Positions 48,448-57,338 are shown, counted from the stretch's first letter. The stretch is 58,868 nucleotides of DNA from Acidimicrobiales bacterium (GCA_035540975.1 DATLFN010000008.1:1-58868), one strand, 5' to 3'. Made by a program: numbers and translations. Notes: a model not told the origin generated them from the letters alone.

Positions 48448-49074
48448 CTAACGGGCAGGCGCCAGGGCGGCGGCCACCACCCTCAGGTCGGCCACGAAGG
48501 CGGCCAGCTCGTCCCGGCGGCTGGTGTCGTCGGCGGCGCGCAGGATCGAGGACGGATGGACCGTGGCGAGCGCCAGCGGCTCCCGCTCCCACTCCACGAA
48601 CTGGCCGCGGGACCGGGTCACCCGGAACGAGCGCCCGAGCAGCGCCTGGGCGGCCGTCGCCCCGAGGCAGACCACCACCCGGGGGTCGACCAGCTCGATC
48701 TCGCGGTCCAGCCACGGCCGGCAGGCGGCGATCTCCGCCGCGGTCGGCTTCTGGTGGATCCGCCGCTTGCCGGCGGGCCGCCACTTGAAGTGCTTCACCA
48801 CGTTCGTCACGTACGCGTCCGACCGGTCGATCCCGGCGTCCGCCAGGGCACGGTCGAGCAGCGCCCCCGCCGGGCCCACGAACGGCTCCCCGGCCACGTC
48901 CTCCCGGTCGCCCGGTTGCTCCCCCACCAGCATCACCACAGCCGAGCCGGGCCCCTGGCCGAACACCGTCTGCGTCCCACGCTCGTGGAGGGGGCAGGCG
49001 GTGCACGACGCGGCGATGCCACGAAGCGAGTCGAGCGACGCATCCGCCGGGATGAGATCGGCAGCCGTCCCCAC
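48448..49074 (-). CDS. UdgX-type uracil-DNA glycosylase
   Basis: A 208-residue family-4-like UDG with the UdgX hallmarks: CTACPLHERGTQTVFGQG (Fe-S cysteines begin), GEQPGDREDVAGEPFVGPAG (motif A), NVVKHFKWRPAGKRRIHQKP containing the KRRIH loop whose His forms a covalent bond with the abasic site, CLGATAAQALLG and TVHPSSILRA. UdgX binds uracil in DNA irreversibly. The GTG at 49074 is chosen by homologue length; an ATG at 49110 is also in frame. Confidence 0.9.
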   Translation of the reverse strand: MGTAADLIPADASLDSLRGIAASCTACPLHERGTQTVFGQGPGSAVVMLVGEQPGDREDVAGEPFVGPAGALLDRALADAGIDRSDAYVTNVVKHFKWRPAGKRRIHQKPTAAEIAACRPWLDREIELVDPRVVVCLGATAAQALLGRSFRVTRSRGQFVEWEREPLALATVHPSSILRAADDTSRRDELAAFVADLRVVAAALAPAR

Positions 49075-49123
49075 GACGTAGGTCCTACCCAGACGGGGCG
49101 AGCGCCCCAACCAACCGGGAACC

Positions 49124-50353
49124 TCAGCGAACGGCGAAAAACCCGAGAGGATCGACGGGGATGCCCCGGACCCGGACCTCGAAGTGCAGGTGCGGGCCCG
49201 TGGAAAACCCCGTGGACCCCACCGACCCGATCACCTGGCCTGCCCCCACGACGGTGCCGGGCGCCACGAACATCTCGCTCTGGTGGGCGTACAGCGTGGC
49301 GACGCCGCCGCCGTGGTCGACGATCGTGGCGTTGCCGTAGCCGCCACGGGGGTTGGCCGCGACCACGGTGCCGGCCGCCGCCGCCCGGATGGCGGAGCCG
49401 GACGGTGCCGCGAAGTCGACGCCGTCGTGGTCTCGCACGGTGCCGAAGATCGGGTGGAGCCGGGGGCCGAAGTTCGACGTGAGGGGCACGCCGCTGACGG
49501 GGAGCGACAGCCGGCCCGGCGCCATGGTGACGGCGCCGGCCACCGGCGTCAGCCCCCGGAGCAGGGCGCTGACCCCGCTCGACTCCACGCGCAGGGCGGC
49601 GATCTGGTTCTCGAAGTCGGTCTTGCGCAGGCGGACCTGCTCGAGCAGCAAGGCGTGGCGGGCCTCCTCGCCCGCCGCCTCGGCCCGCACGGCGGCCAGC
49701 TCGTTGCGCAGCCCCTCCAGGTCGGAGAAGCGGTTCACCACGACGTCGCGCTGCTTCTTGGCGGCGTCCTTCCGGACCTCGACCGTCGCCCGCAGGGTGT
49801 CGGTGGCGTCGCGCCTGGCCGTGTAGCGACGGACGGCGTCGCGCTGGGCCTCGACCACGCTCGACAGGTAGCCGGAGGTGGCGGCGATCTCCCGCAGGTC
49901 GCCGGCCCGCAGCAGCAGCTCGGCCGCCCGTGCCGGGGGGTTGGCGATGTACGCGGCCACGGCGCGCCGGCGCAGCCGGGCCTTCTCCGACGCCAGCGCC
50001 TCGTTCTCCACGGCCAGCTGCGTCTGGGCCCGGACGAACTCCGACTGCACCCTCTCGAGGGCCGCCTCGGCGATCGCCGCCTCCCCCTCCGCCGAAGCCA
50101 CCTGGGGGTCGAGCACGGTGACCTTCCGGTCCAGCGACGCCCGGCGCTCCTGGGCCTCGTCGAGGGCGGCCAGCAGGGCCGACTCCTCCTCGGACGCCTC
50201 GGACACCTCCTCCTTGAGCGTCTTGATCTCCGCCTTGATCTCCGCCTGGCGGTCGGCTGCGCTCTTCGGCGTCTCGGCGACGGACGGCCCGGCCCAGGCG
50301 ACGAGGGCCACCGCGACGGCGGCGGCCAAGGTGGAGCGGGGGGCCCGGGTCAC
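49124..50353 (-). CDS. Exported M23-family peptidase with coiled coil
   Basis: A 409-residue protein: signal peptide (about 1-26), long alanine/glutamate-rich coiled coil (~35-265, ADRQAEIKAEIKTLKEEVSE, EAALERVQSEFVRAQTQL), then an M23 domain with SNFGPRLHPIFGTVRDHDGV, DFAAPSGSAI, LYAHQSEMF and GPHLHFEVRV (H-x(n)-D and HxH zinc ligands). This EnvC/PcsB-like arrangement is controlled by FtsEX, whose genes lie directly upstream. It is probably a division-related peptidoglycan hydrolase. The start (GTG 50353) is close to GGAG; an alternative start is possible. Confidence 0.88.
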   Translation of the reverse strand: MTRAPRSTLAAAVAVALVAWAGPSVAETPKSAADRQAEIKAEIKTLKEEVSEASEEESALLAALDEAQERRASLDRKVTVLDPQVASAEGEAAIAEAALERVQSEFVRAQTQLAVENEALASEKARLRRRAVAAYIANPPARAAELLLRAGDLREIAATSGYLSSVVEAQRDAVRRYTARRDATDTLRATVEVRKDAAKKQRDVVVNRFSDLEGLRNELAAVRAEAAGEEARHALLLEQVRLRKTDFENQIAALRVESSGVSALLRGLTPVAGAVTMAPGRLSLPVSGVPLTSNFGPRLHPIFGTVRDHDGVDFAAPSGSAIRAAAAGTVVAANPRGGYGNATIVDHGGGVATLYAHQSEMFVAPGTVVGAGQVIGSVGSTGFSTGPHLHFEVRVRGIPVDPLGFFAVR

Positions 50354-50515
50354 CTCCGGAAAGGTCGACCACCCGGGGGGCGACCTTGAGAGGCCGGCGG
50401 GAGGGCGCGGTGGCGGTCCGCCGCCGACTGGTCGGGACGGGAGGCCGTCGCCCGCCGGAGCTCGATCCGACTCGACCGAATGGAGTGGGCGAAGCGAACG
50501 AATGACGTCGAAGCG

Positions 50516-51397
50516 TCAGACGTCCAGGAAGCGGCGCACGGCGAAGGCGGAGCCGACCGTCCCGATGGCGGCGCCGGCGAAGAGGACGAACAGTCCGGTA
50601 CCGACCACGTCGCTGGCCGGGGGCAGCAGCTGCACCCCGAGCTCGCTGTCGCCCACCGCTCCGGCCAGGAGGTTGCGGACCACCGCCACCACGCCGAACG
50701 CCGCCGTCGCCCCGACCAGCCCCTGCACCATCCCCTCCAGCATGAACGGGACGCGGATGAACCAGTTGGTGGCCCCCACCAGCTTCATCACCGCCACCTC
50801 CCGGCGCCGGGCGAAGATCGCCATCTGGATGGTGTTCAGGATGAGCAGGACGGCCGACAGGAGCAGGACGCCGGCCACCGAGACGATGCCGATCTGGAGC
50901 GCCCGGGTGACCTTGAGCAGCGTCTCGACGACCTCGCGGGCGTAGACGACCTCCTTCACCCCGGGCCGGTTCTTGAACCGGTCGCCGACCACGTCGACGA
51001 ACTCCGCCTCCTTGGGCACGATCCGGTACGAGGGGGGCAGATCGGGCGGGCCGACGCTCTCCACCAGGTCGGGGGAGTTGGCGAACATCTCCTTGAACTC
51101 CTCGAACGCCGCGTTCTGGTCCACGAAGGTGAAGCTCTTGACCTCGGGCATGGCCGAGAGCTCGGTCTCGACGGCGGCCTTCTGCTCGGCCGTCGACTCG
51201 GGGAGCATGAACACCGACAGCTCCACGCCGCCCCGCCATTGGAGGCTCGCCTTGGAGACGCCCTGCTTGAGCAGCAGGGCGCCGCCCACGAGCGACAGGG
51301 AGACGGCGACGGTGAGGACGGCGGCAGCCGTCATCAACACGTTGCGCCGCAGGTTGCTCGCCGTCTCCCGCACGACGTAGTCGAGGCTCAGGGCCAT
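50516..51397 (-). CDS. ftsX: Cell-division protein FtsX
   Basis: A 293-residue protein with four helices: LMTAAAVLTVAVSLSLVGGA, an extracellular loop (SVFMLPESTAEQKAAVETEL, YRIVPKEAEFVDVVGDRF), ALQIGIVSVAGVLLLSAVLL and LILNTIQMAIFARRREVAVM, KLVGATNWFIRVPFMLEGMV then GLVGATAAFGVVAVVR, and LFVLFAGAAIGTVGSAFAV. This is the canonical FtsX/DUF-MacB-like topology. It acts with FtsE to activate a peptidoglycan hydrolase such as the next gene. Start ATG with AGGAG upstream. It overlaps the preceding small membrane protein gene by 10 bases. Confidence 0.92.
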   Translation of the reverse strand: MALSLDYVVRETASNLRRNVLMTAAAVLTVAVSLSLVGGALLLKQGVSKASLQWRGGVELSVFMLPESTAEQKAAVETELSAMPEVKSFTFVDQNAAFEEFKEMFANSPDLVESVGPPDLPPSYRIVPKEAEFVDVVGDRFKNRPGVKEVVYAREVVETLLKVTRALQIGIVSVAGVLLLSAVLLILNTIQMAIFARRREVAVMKLVGATNWFIRVPFMLEGMVQGLVGATAAFGVVAVVRNLLAGAVGDSELGVQLLPPASDVVGTGLFVLFAGAAIGTVGSAFAVRRFLDV

Positions 51398-51867
51398 GCT
51401 CGGGGCTCCTCCTGCGCCGCCTCGGCGGCGGCCTCCTCGGGGTAGGCGCGGCCCGGTCGGGCCAGCACCGCGAAACGGGCCACCCGGAAGGTGTGGTCCA
51501 ACAGCACGGTCAGGACGGCGGCCACCGCCACCACGGCGACGGCCACCACCCAGGTGGCGGCCCGCGTCGACTCGGCGGCCGGCGACACGGCGATCACGCC
51601 CCGGCCGTCGGCCGTGGGCCGCAGGGCGGCGGCGGCCGCATCCCTGCCCCGGTCGATGGCGAAGCCGGCGCCGGCGACGGCCAGGAGGACCACGACGGCG
51701 GCGACGCCGGCCATCACGAGCTGGCGCCGGAACCACCAGTCGGCCGAGCCGGGCCCTCCCTCGTTCTGGCACCAGGAATCGACCGCATGGCGCCGGTTCC
51801 TGGTGCCAGAAGCGGGCCGGGGGCCGGCCGGGGCACCCCGGGCGCCGGCGCGGCCGCCGGGGCTCAC
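51388..51867 (-). CDS. Two-helix membrane protein between ftsE and ftsX
   Basis: A 159-residue frame. Its GTG overlaps the ftsE stop (GTGA). N terminus ~45 residues proline/arginine-rich; TM1 ~50-68 ([20 protein letters not shown]), an outside loop ([20 protein letters not shown]), TM2 ~105-124 ([20 protein letters not shown]), and an acidic tail ([12 protein letters not shown]). ftsE and ftsX are normally adjacent, so this insertion is unusual. A perfect 15-bp inverted repeat lies in the N-terminal part; if translation begins after it (e.g. Met ~52), the protein is ~108 residues. Family not recognised. Confidence 0.6.
   Translation of the reverse strand: MSPGGRAGARGAPAGPRPASGTRNRRHAVDSWCQNEGGPGSADWWFRRQLVMAGVAAVVVLLAVAGAGFAIDRGRDAAAAALRPTADGRGVIAVSPAAESTRAATWVVAVAVVAVAAVLTVLLDHTFRVARFAVLARPGRAYPEEAAAEAAQEEPRAWP
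51764..51811. repeat. Perfect 15-bp inverted repeat near ftsE-ftsX
   Basis: TTCTGGCACCAGGAA (51764-51778) and TTCCTGGTGCCAGAA (51797-51811) are exact inverted copies around an 18-base loop. It lies inside the start region of the two-helix membrane protein. It could form an RNA hairpin affecting ftsX expression or be a short repetitive element. Confidence 0.75.
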
Positions 51868-52550
51868 GTGCCGTACCCGTACACGCCCCGTGCCTGGTCG
51901 CGGACCACCGTCCCGCGGTCGAGCTCGATGACCCGACGGCGCATCGAGTCGACGATGCCCTGGTCGTGGGTGGCCATCACCACGGTGGTGCCGGTCCGGT
52001 TGATGCGGTCCAGCAGGCGCATGATCCCCATGGTCGTGTTGGGGTCGAGGTTCCCGGTCGGCTCGTCGGCCAGCAGGATCAGGGGCCGGTTGACGAACGC
52101 CCGGGCGATCGACACCCGCTGCTGCTCGCCGCCCGACAGCTCGTTGGGCTTGTTGTCCATCTTCTTGGCCAGCCCGACGAGGTCGAGGATCTGCGGTACC
52201 TGCGAGGCCACCACGTGCTTGGGGCGGCCGATCACCTCGAGGGCGAAGGCCACGTTCTCGTAGACCGACTTGTTGGGCAGCAGCTTGAAGTCCTGGAAGA
52301 TGCAGCCGATGTTCCGGCGCAGGTACGGGACCTTCCAGGAGTTGAGCTGGCCGATGTCCTTGCCCGCCACCCAGATGCGGCCGGCGTCGGGCTCCTCCTC
52401 CTTGGTGAGGAGGCGGAGGAAGGTCGACTTGCCGGACCCCGACGGGCCCACCAGGAAGACGAACTCGCCCTTCTGGATGTCGACCGAGCAGTCCCGCAGC
52501 GCGACGGTGGTGCCCTTGTAGGCCTTGGTGACGGACTCGAGTTTGATCAT
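51864..52550 (-). CDS. ftsE: Cell-division ATP-binding protein FtsE
   Basis: A 228-residue ABC ATPase. Walker [16 protein letters not shown] loop, signature [14 protein letters not shown], Walker [15 protein letters not shown] loop MATHDQ. The initial [20 protein letters not shown] and [12 protein letters not shown] are FtsE-like. It forms the FtsEX complex that controls peptidoglycan hydrolysis during division. Head of the ftsE/(membrane protein)/ftsX/M23 unit; prfB lies 45 bases upstream. Confidence 0.93.
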   Translation of the reverse strand: MIKLESVTKAYKGTTVALRDCSVDIQKGEFVFLVGPSGSGKSTFLRLLTKEEEPDAGRIWVAGKDIGQLNSWKVPYLRRNIGCIFQDFKLLPNKSVYENVAFALEVIGRPKHVVASQVPQILDLVGLAKKMDNKPNELSGGEQQRVSIARAFVNRPLILLADEPTGNLDPNTTMGIMRLLDRINRTGTTVVMATHDQGIVDSMRRRVIELDRGTVVRDQARGVYGYGT

Positions 52551-52595
52551 GAGGGGGACGGTGGAGCCGCGGCGACGCCCCGCTCCGGCCTCAGG

Positions 52596-53702
52596 CTACC
52601 CCTGGGTCCGCCGCCACCGTAGGTAGGCCTCCATGAACGGGTCGAGGTCGCCGTCCAGCACGGACTGGACGTTGCCCGTCTCCATCTCCGTGCGCTCGTC
52701 CTTGACCTTCTGGTAGGGCGCCAGCACGTAGCCCCGGATGAAGCTCCCGGCGCGCGACACCCGGCTCTGGGGGCCGGAGAGGGCGTCCAGCTTGGCCCGC
52801 CGCTCCTCCCGCTCCCGCTCGGCCAGCTTGGCCGCCAGGATCTGCATGGCCTTGGCCTTGTTCTGGAACTGGCTGCGCTCGTTCTGGCAGGAGACGACGA
52901 TGCCGGTGGGAAGGTGGGTGAGGCGGACGGCCGAGTCGGTGACGTTGACGTGCTGCCCGCCCGCCCCCGACGAGCGGTAGGTGTCGACCCGGAGGTCCTT
53001 CTCGTCGATCACCACCTCGTCGGAGAGGTCCTCCAAGAACGGCGTGAGCTCGAAGGCGGCGTAGGAGGTCTGGCGGCGGGCCTGGGCGTCGAAGGGGGAG
53101 ATGCGGTACAGGCGGTGGACCCCGCGCTCGCTGGCGAGGAGGCCATAGGCGTACCGGCCGCGGACGATGAACGTGGCCGACAGGATGCCGGCCTCCTGGC
53201 CGGCGGTGGCCTCGTCGACCTCCACGGCGAAGCCCCGCCTCTCGGCCCAGCGGAGGTACATCCGCAGCATCATCTCGGCCCAGTCCTGGGCGTCCGTCCC
53301 GCCCTCGCCGGCGTGGATCTCGCACACGGCGTCGCCCTCGTCGTGGTCGCCGGTGAAGAGGGACCGCAGGTCCAGGTCGTCGAGGGCGCGGCCGAGCTCG
53401 TCGATCGACGCCTTGAGCTCGGGCTCGACGCTGTCGTCGGCCTCCCGGACGGCCAGCTCGTAGAGCGTGGCGGCATCGTCCAGGCGGGCTCGCAGCCCGT
53501 CCAGCATGGACACGTCGTCGGAGATGCGGCCGAACTCGGTGCTCACCCTGCGGGCGTGGTCGGGATCCTCCCACAGGCCGGGCGCGGCCACGACCGGTTC
53601 GAGCTCGGCCAGGCGCGACCGCTTGCCGGCCAGGTCGAGGTAGCGCTCGGCCTCCTCCAGCCGCGCGGAGAGCTCCGTCAGGTCGCCGGTGAAGTCACGC
53701 AC
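52596..53702 (-). CDS. prfB: Peptide chain release factor 2
   Basis: A 368-residue class I release factor. It has the GGQ motif in YRSSGAGGQHVNVTDSAVRL (about residues 238-257) and SPF in YRISPFDAQARRQTS, the RF2 tripeptide region for UGA. HAGEGGTDAQDWAEMMLRMY is the conserved domain 2 helix. The frame is complete from the GTG at 53702 without the programmed +1 frameshift near codon 25 used by many bacteria, so RF2 autoregulation by that route is absent here. Downstream ftsE is 45 bases away. Confidence 0.93.
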   Translation of the reverse strand: MRDFTGDLTELSARLEEAERYLDLAGKRSRLAELEPVVAAPGLWEDPDHARRVSTEFGRISDDVSMLDGLRARLDDAATLYELAVREADDSVEPELKASIDELGRALDDLDLRSLFTGDHDEGDAVCEIHAGEGGTDAQDWAEMMLRMYLRWAERRGFAVEVDEATAGQEAGILSATFIVRGRYAYGLLASERGVHRLYRISPFDAQARRQTSYAAFELTPFLEDLSDEVVIDEKDLRVDTYRSSGAGGQHVNVTDSAVRLTHLPTGIVVSCQNERSQFQNKAKAMQILAAKLAEREREERRAKLDALSGPQSRVSRAGSFIRGYVLAPYQKVKDERTEMETGNVQSVLDGDLDPFMEAYLRWRRTQG

Positions 53703-53717
53703 GGGGCCGCGTCCGCG

Positions 53718-56468
53718 CTACCTGCCGTGGCAGAGCTTGAACTTCTTCCCGCTGCCGCAGGGGCACGGCTGGTTGCGGCCGACCTTGTCGAACGCCGACG
53801 TCTTCACGATGGGCGCCTGGGCCGGCTCGCCGGCCACGGCAGCGGGCGACGGGCGGCCACCGCCGGCGGCGGCCGGCTGCGCAGGGGCAGTGGCGGGGGC
53901 CGACACCTCCCGCACGGGGCCCTCGGGGGCGACGTAGCTGGCCCGTTCCAGCTCGGGCTCGGCCGGGCGGTCCACCAGCACCTCGACGTGCATCACGTAC
54001 TTCACGTAGTCGTCGTCGATGCCGGCGACCATCTGCCCGAACATGTCGTAGCCCTCGCGCTGCCAGGCGACCAGCGGGTCCTGCTGGCCCATGGCCCGCA
54101 GGTTGATGCCTTCCCGGAGGTAGTCCATCTCGGCCAGGTGCTCGCGCCACTTCTGGTCGACGATCTGGAGCATGATCGAGCGCTCGAGCTCCCGCATCAT
54201 CTCGGGGCCTCCCGGGAGGTCGCGCTCGCGCTGCTCGTAGTGGGCGACGGCCTCGGCCAGCAGGCTCTCCTCGACCTCCTCGGCGGAGACCGCCTGCTTG
54301 AGCTCGTCGGCGGTGAACCTGGTGGGGAAGTAGAGGCGGACCTCGGTGAGCAGGCCGTCGAGGTCCCAGTCCTCCGCGTAGTCGGAGACGAGATAGCCCT
54401 TCACCAGGCCCTCCACCGCGGCGGCCAGGATCTCCAGGGTGCGCTCCCGCAGGTCGGTGCCGTCGAGGATCTGCCGGCGGCGCCCGTAGATGACCTTGCG
54501 TTGCTCGTTCATCACCTCGTCGTACTTCAGCGTGTTCTTGCGGATCTCCGCGTTGCGCTGCTCGACGGTGTTCTGGGCCCGCTCGATGGCCTTGGTGACC
54601 ATCTTCGCCTCGATGGGCACGTCGTCCGGGAGCGCCTTCCCCATCACCCAGCTCATGGCGCCGGTGGCGAAGAGCCGCATCAGCTCGTCCTCCAGCGACA
54701 GGAAGAAGCGGCTCTCCCCCGGGTCGCCCTGGCGGCCGGCGCGGCCCCGCAGCTGGTTGTCGATGCGGCGGCTCTCGTGGCGCTCACTGCCGAGGACGTA
54801 CAGCCCGCCCAGCTGGCGGATCTCGTCGCCCTCGGCCCTGGTCTCCGCCTCGAACTTGGGGATGAGCTCGGCGAGGAGCGCGGCCCCCTCCTCGGTCTCG
54901 GGATCGAGGCCCTGGGCCACCACCTCGTTGCGGGCCAATCCCTCGGGGTTCCCGCCGAGGAGGATGTCGACGCCCCGGCCGGCCATGTTGGTGGCGACCG
55001 TGACGCCGCCCAGCCGGCCCGCCTGGGCCACGATGTGGGCCTCCCGGGTGTGCTGCTTGGCGTTGAGGACGCTGTGTTGGATGCCGCGCCGGTCCAGCAG
55101 GCGGGACAGGACCTCGGACTTCTCGACCGACGCCGTTCCGATGAGGATGGGCTGGCCCTTCTCGTTGCGCTCCACCACGTCGTCCACGACGGCGGCGAAC
55201 TTCGCCTCCTCCGTCTTGTAGATGAGGTCGCCCAGGTCGTTGCGGACCATCGGGCGGTGGGTGGGGATGGGCACCACCGGGAGGTTGTAGGTGTTGGCGA
55301 ACTCCGAGGCCTCGGTCTCCGCCGTGCCGGTCATCCCCGAGAGCTTCTCGTAGAGCCGGAAGTAGTTCTGAAGGGTCACCGTCGCCCAGGTGTGGTTCTC
55401 CTCCTTGATCTTCACCCGCTCCTTGGCCTCCACCGCCTGGTGCAGGCCGTCCGACCAGCGCCGGCCGTCCAGGATGCGCCCGGTGAACTCGTCGACGATC
55501 TTCACCTCGCCGTCCATGACGACGTAGTCCTTGTCCCGCTTGAACAGCTCCTTGGCCTTGAGGGCGTTCTGGAGCTGGTGCACGTAGTTCACCGAGACGG
55601 CGTCGTAGAGGTTGCCGACGTTGAGCTGGCGCTCGACCTTCTCGATCCCCTCCTCGGTGGGGACGACGGTCCGCTTCTCCTCCTCCACCTCGTAGTCGAC
55701 GTCGCGCACGAGGGCTCGGACGATGCCGGCGAACTGGTAGTAGAGGCGCGCCGACTCGGCGGCCGGGCCGCTGATGATGAGCGGCGTGCGGGCCTCGTCG
55801 ATGAGGATGGAGTCCACCTCGTCGACGATGCCGAAGACGTGGCCGCGCTGGACCATGGCGTCCAGCGAGCGCGCCATGTTGTCCCGCAGGTAGTCGAAGC
55901 CGAACTCGGTGTTGGTGCCGTAGGTGACGTCGCACGCGTACGCCTCCCGCTTGCGGTCCGAGCCCTCGATCTCCGGGCTCACCCGGCCCACCGTGACCCC
56001 GAGGAAGTTGTGGATCCGGCCCATCCACTCGGCGTCCCGCCTGGCCAGGTAGTCGTTGACGGTGATGACGTGCACGCCCCGGCTGCTCAGGCCGTTGAGG
56101 TACACGGGCAGGGTGGAGACGAGGGTCTTGCCCTCACCGGTCTTCATCTCGGCGATCCACCCGAAGTGCAGGGCGGCGCCGCCCATCAGCTGGACGTCGA
56201 AGTGGCGCTGGCCGATGACCCGCCAGGCAGCCTCCCGGACGACGGCGAAGGCCTCGATGAGCAGCTCGTTGAGGACGTCGTGGATGGAGTCGCCGTCGGC
56301 CGTGGCCCGGGCGATGCGCTCGCGGAACTCGACCGTCCTGTGGGCCAGGGCGTCGTCCGAGAGCGCCTTGATCTCGGGCTCGAGGGCGTTGATCTCGGGC
56401 ACGATCCCCTGGAGGGCGCGCACCTTCTTGCCCTCGCCGGCCCGCAGGATCTTGCTGAACACGCTCAT
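53718..56468 (-). CDS. secA: SecA preprotein translocase ATPase
   Basis: A 916-residue SecA. NBD1 has ALHFGWIAEMKTGEGKTLVS (Walker A GEGKT), DYLARRDAEWMG, CDVTYGTNTEFGFDYLRDNM and GIVDEVDSILIDEARTPLII (DEVD box); NBD2 has GTASVEKSEVLS, ATNMAGRGVDILLGG and LRGRAGRQGDPGES; the C terminus ends with the zinc-binding RNQPCPCGSGKKFKLCHG (CxC...CH). It drives Sec-dependent export together with SecYEG and SecDF. prfB starts 15 bases after its stop. The proline/alanine linker (PATAPAQPAAAGG) precedes the zinc motif. Confidence 0.96.
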   Translation of the reverse strand: MSVFSKILRAGEGKKVRALQGIVPEINALEPEIKALSDDALAHRTVEFRERIARATADGDSIHDVLNELLIEAFAVVREAAWRVIGQRHFDVQLMGGAALHFGWIAEMKTGEGKTLVSTLPVYLNGLSSRGVHVITVNDYLARRDAEWMGRIHNFLGVTVGRVSPEIEGSDRKREAYACDVTYGTNTEFGFDYLRDNMARSLDAMVQRGHVFGIVDEVDSILIDEARTPLIISGPAAESARLYYQFAGIVRALVRDVDYEVEEEKRTVVPTEEGIEKVERQLNVGNLYDAVSVNYVHQLQNALKAKELFKRDKDYVVMDGEVKIVDEFTGRILDGRRWSDGLHQAVEAKERVKIKEENHTWATVTLQNYFRLYEKLSGMTGTAETEASEFANTYNLPVVPIPTHRPMVRNDLGDLIYKTEEAKFAAVVDDVVERNEKGQPILIGTASVEKSEVLSRLLDRRGIQHSVLNAKQHTREAHIVAQAGRLGGVTVATNMAGRGVDILLGGNPEGLARNEVVAQGLDPETEEGAALLAELIPKFEAETRAEGDEIRQLGGLYVLGSERHESRRIDNQLRGRAGRQGDPGESRFFLSLEDELMRLFATGAMSWVMGKALPDDVPIEAKMVTKAIERAQNTVEQRNAEIRKNTLKYDEVMNEQRKVIYGRRRQILDGTDLRERTLEILAAAVEGLVKGYLVSDYAEDWDLDGLLTEVRLYFPTRFTADELKQAVSAEEVEESLLAEAVAHYEQRERDLPGGPEMMRELERSIMLQIVDQKWREHLAEMDYLREGINLRAMGQQDPLVAWQREGYDMFGQMVAGIDDDYVKYVMHVEVLVDRPAEPELERASYVAPEGPVREVSAPATAPAQPAAAGGGRPSPAAVAGEPAQAPIVKTSAFDKVGRNQPCPCGSGKKFKLCHGR

Positions 56469-56485
56469 GGCGACCCCATCCTAAG

Positions 56486-56512
56486 ACCGGGCGGCCCGCC
56501 GGGCCGCCCGGT
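56486..56512. terminator. GC hairpin upstream of secA
   Basis: ACCGGGCGGCCC / GGGCCGCCCGGT, a perfect 12-bp stem with a GCC loop, lies just before secA and after the LuxR-type regulator. It may end the upstream transcript or act as a leader hairpin. Confidence 0.6.
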
Positions 56513-56518
56513 GAAGCA

Positions 56519-56611
56519 CCGGGCCTCGCTGCGCTCGGCCCCCACGAGGCGCGGGGCCGGTGCGCCGGCGCGGCTTCTCGTTCCGCCCGGCCGGGCCTCG
56601 CTGCGCTCGGC
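56519..56611. repeat. Repeated 21-bp GC element (two copies)
   Basis: CCGGGCCTCGCTGCGCTCGGC occurs identically at 56519-56539 and 56591-56611 (72 bases apart). The core GCCTCGCTGCGCTCGGC is itself near-palindromic. Similar CTCGCTGCGCTCG elements are common in GC-rich actinobacterial intergenic regions. Confidence 0.7.
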
Positions 56612-56621
56612 GGCCGGGCGG
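56583..56621 (-). terminator. Terminator of the LuxR-type regulator
   Basis: An 11-bp stem CCGCCCGGCCG / CGGCCGGGCGG begins right at the regulator stop codon, with the second copy of the 21-bp element forming the loop. Confidence 0.55.
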
Positions 56622-57338
56622 TCACGCCTCGCGGATGTCGAGCAGGCGCTCCTTGACGGCGTAGATCACCGCCTCCATGCGGTTGTGGAGGTGGAGCTTC
56701 TCCAGGATGTTCCGGACATGGTTCTTGACCGTGTTCTCGGAGATGTAGAGCTCCTCGGCGATCTCCCGGTTGCTCATGCCCTTGGCCACCAGGCGCAGCA
56801 CCTCGATCTCCCGGTTCGTGAGGGCAGGGGCCGGGAACTGCTGGCGGTCCTCGGCCCGGCGGACCAGGGCGTTGAACTCGCTGAGCAGCTTGGACGCCAT
56901 GGAGGGGGAGATCAGGCTCTGTCCCTGCATGACCGCCCGGATGGACTCGGCCACCTCGTCGACGGAGATCTCCTTCAGCAGGTAGCCGTTGGCACCCGCC
57001 TTGATCGCCTCGTAGAGGTCCTCCTCCTCGTCGCTCACGGTGAGCATGAGGATCTTGGTGCTCGGCAGGTCGGCCCGGATGGTGGCCGCCGCCTCGATGC
57101 CGTTGACCTTCGGCATGCGGACGTCCATCAGCACCACGTCGGGCGCCAGCTCGCGGGCCTTCTCGATCGCCTCCTGGCCGTTCTCGGCCTCGGCGACCAC
57201 GTCCACCCCGTCCTCGGTACCGAGGACCACGAACAGCCCGCGTCGGAACAGGGCCTGGTCGTCGGCGATCAGGACGCGGATGACCTCGTCCGACGACGCC
57301 TCACGCTCGTGATCCGACAGCCTCAGGTTCTCAGACAC
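56622..57338 (-). CDS. NarL/LuxR-family response regulator (orphan)
   Basis: A 238-residue regulator: receiver (VIRVLIADDQALFRRGLFVV, VVLMDVRMPKVNGIEAA with phospho-acceptor Asp near residue 70, ILMLTVSDEEEDL, KAGANGYLLKE), linker, and C-terminal LuxR helix-turn-helix (LTNREIEVLRLVAKGMSNRE, IAEELYISENTVKNHV). No histidine kinase is adjacent. GGAAGGAC precedes the GTG at 57338; the frame is open 41 codons further upstream without conserved sequence. It lies between hpf and secA. Confidence 0.88.
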   Translation of the reverse strand: MSENLRLSDHEREASSDEVIRVLIADDQALFRRGLFVVLGTEDGVDVVAEAENGQEAIEKARELAPDVVLMDVRMPKVNGIEAAATIRADLPSTKILMLTVSDEEEDLYEAIKAGANGYLLKEISVDEVAESIRAVMQGQSLISPSMASKLLSEFNALVRRAEDRQQFPAPALTNREIEVLRLVAKGMSNREIAEELYISENTVKNHVRNILEKLHLHNRMEAVIYAVKERLLDIREA

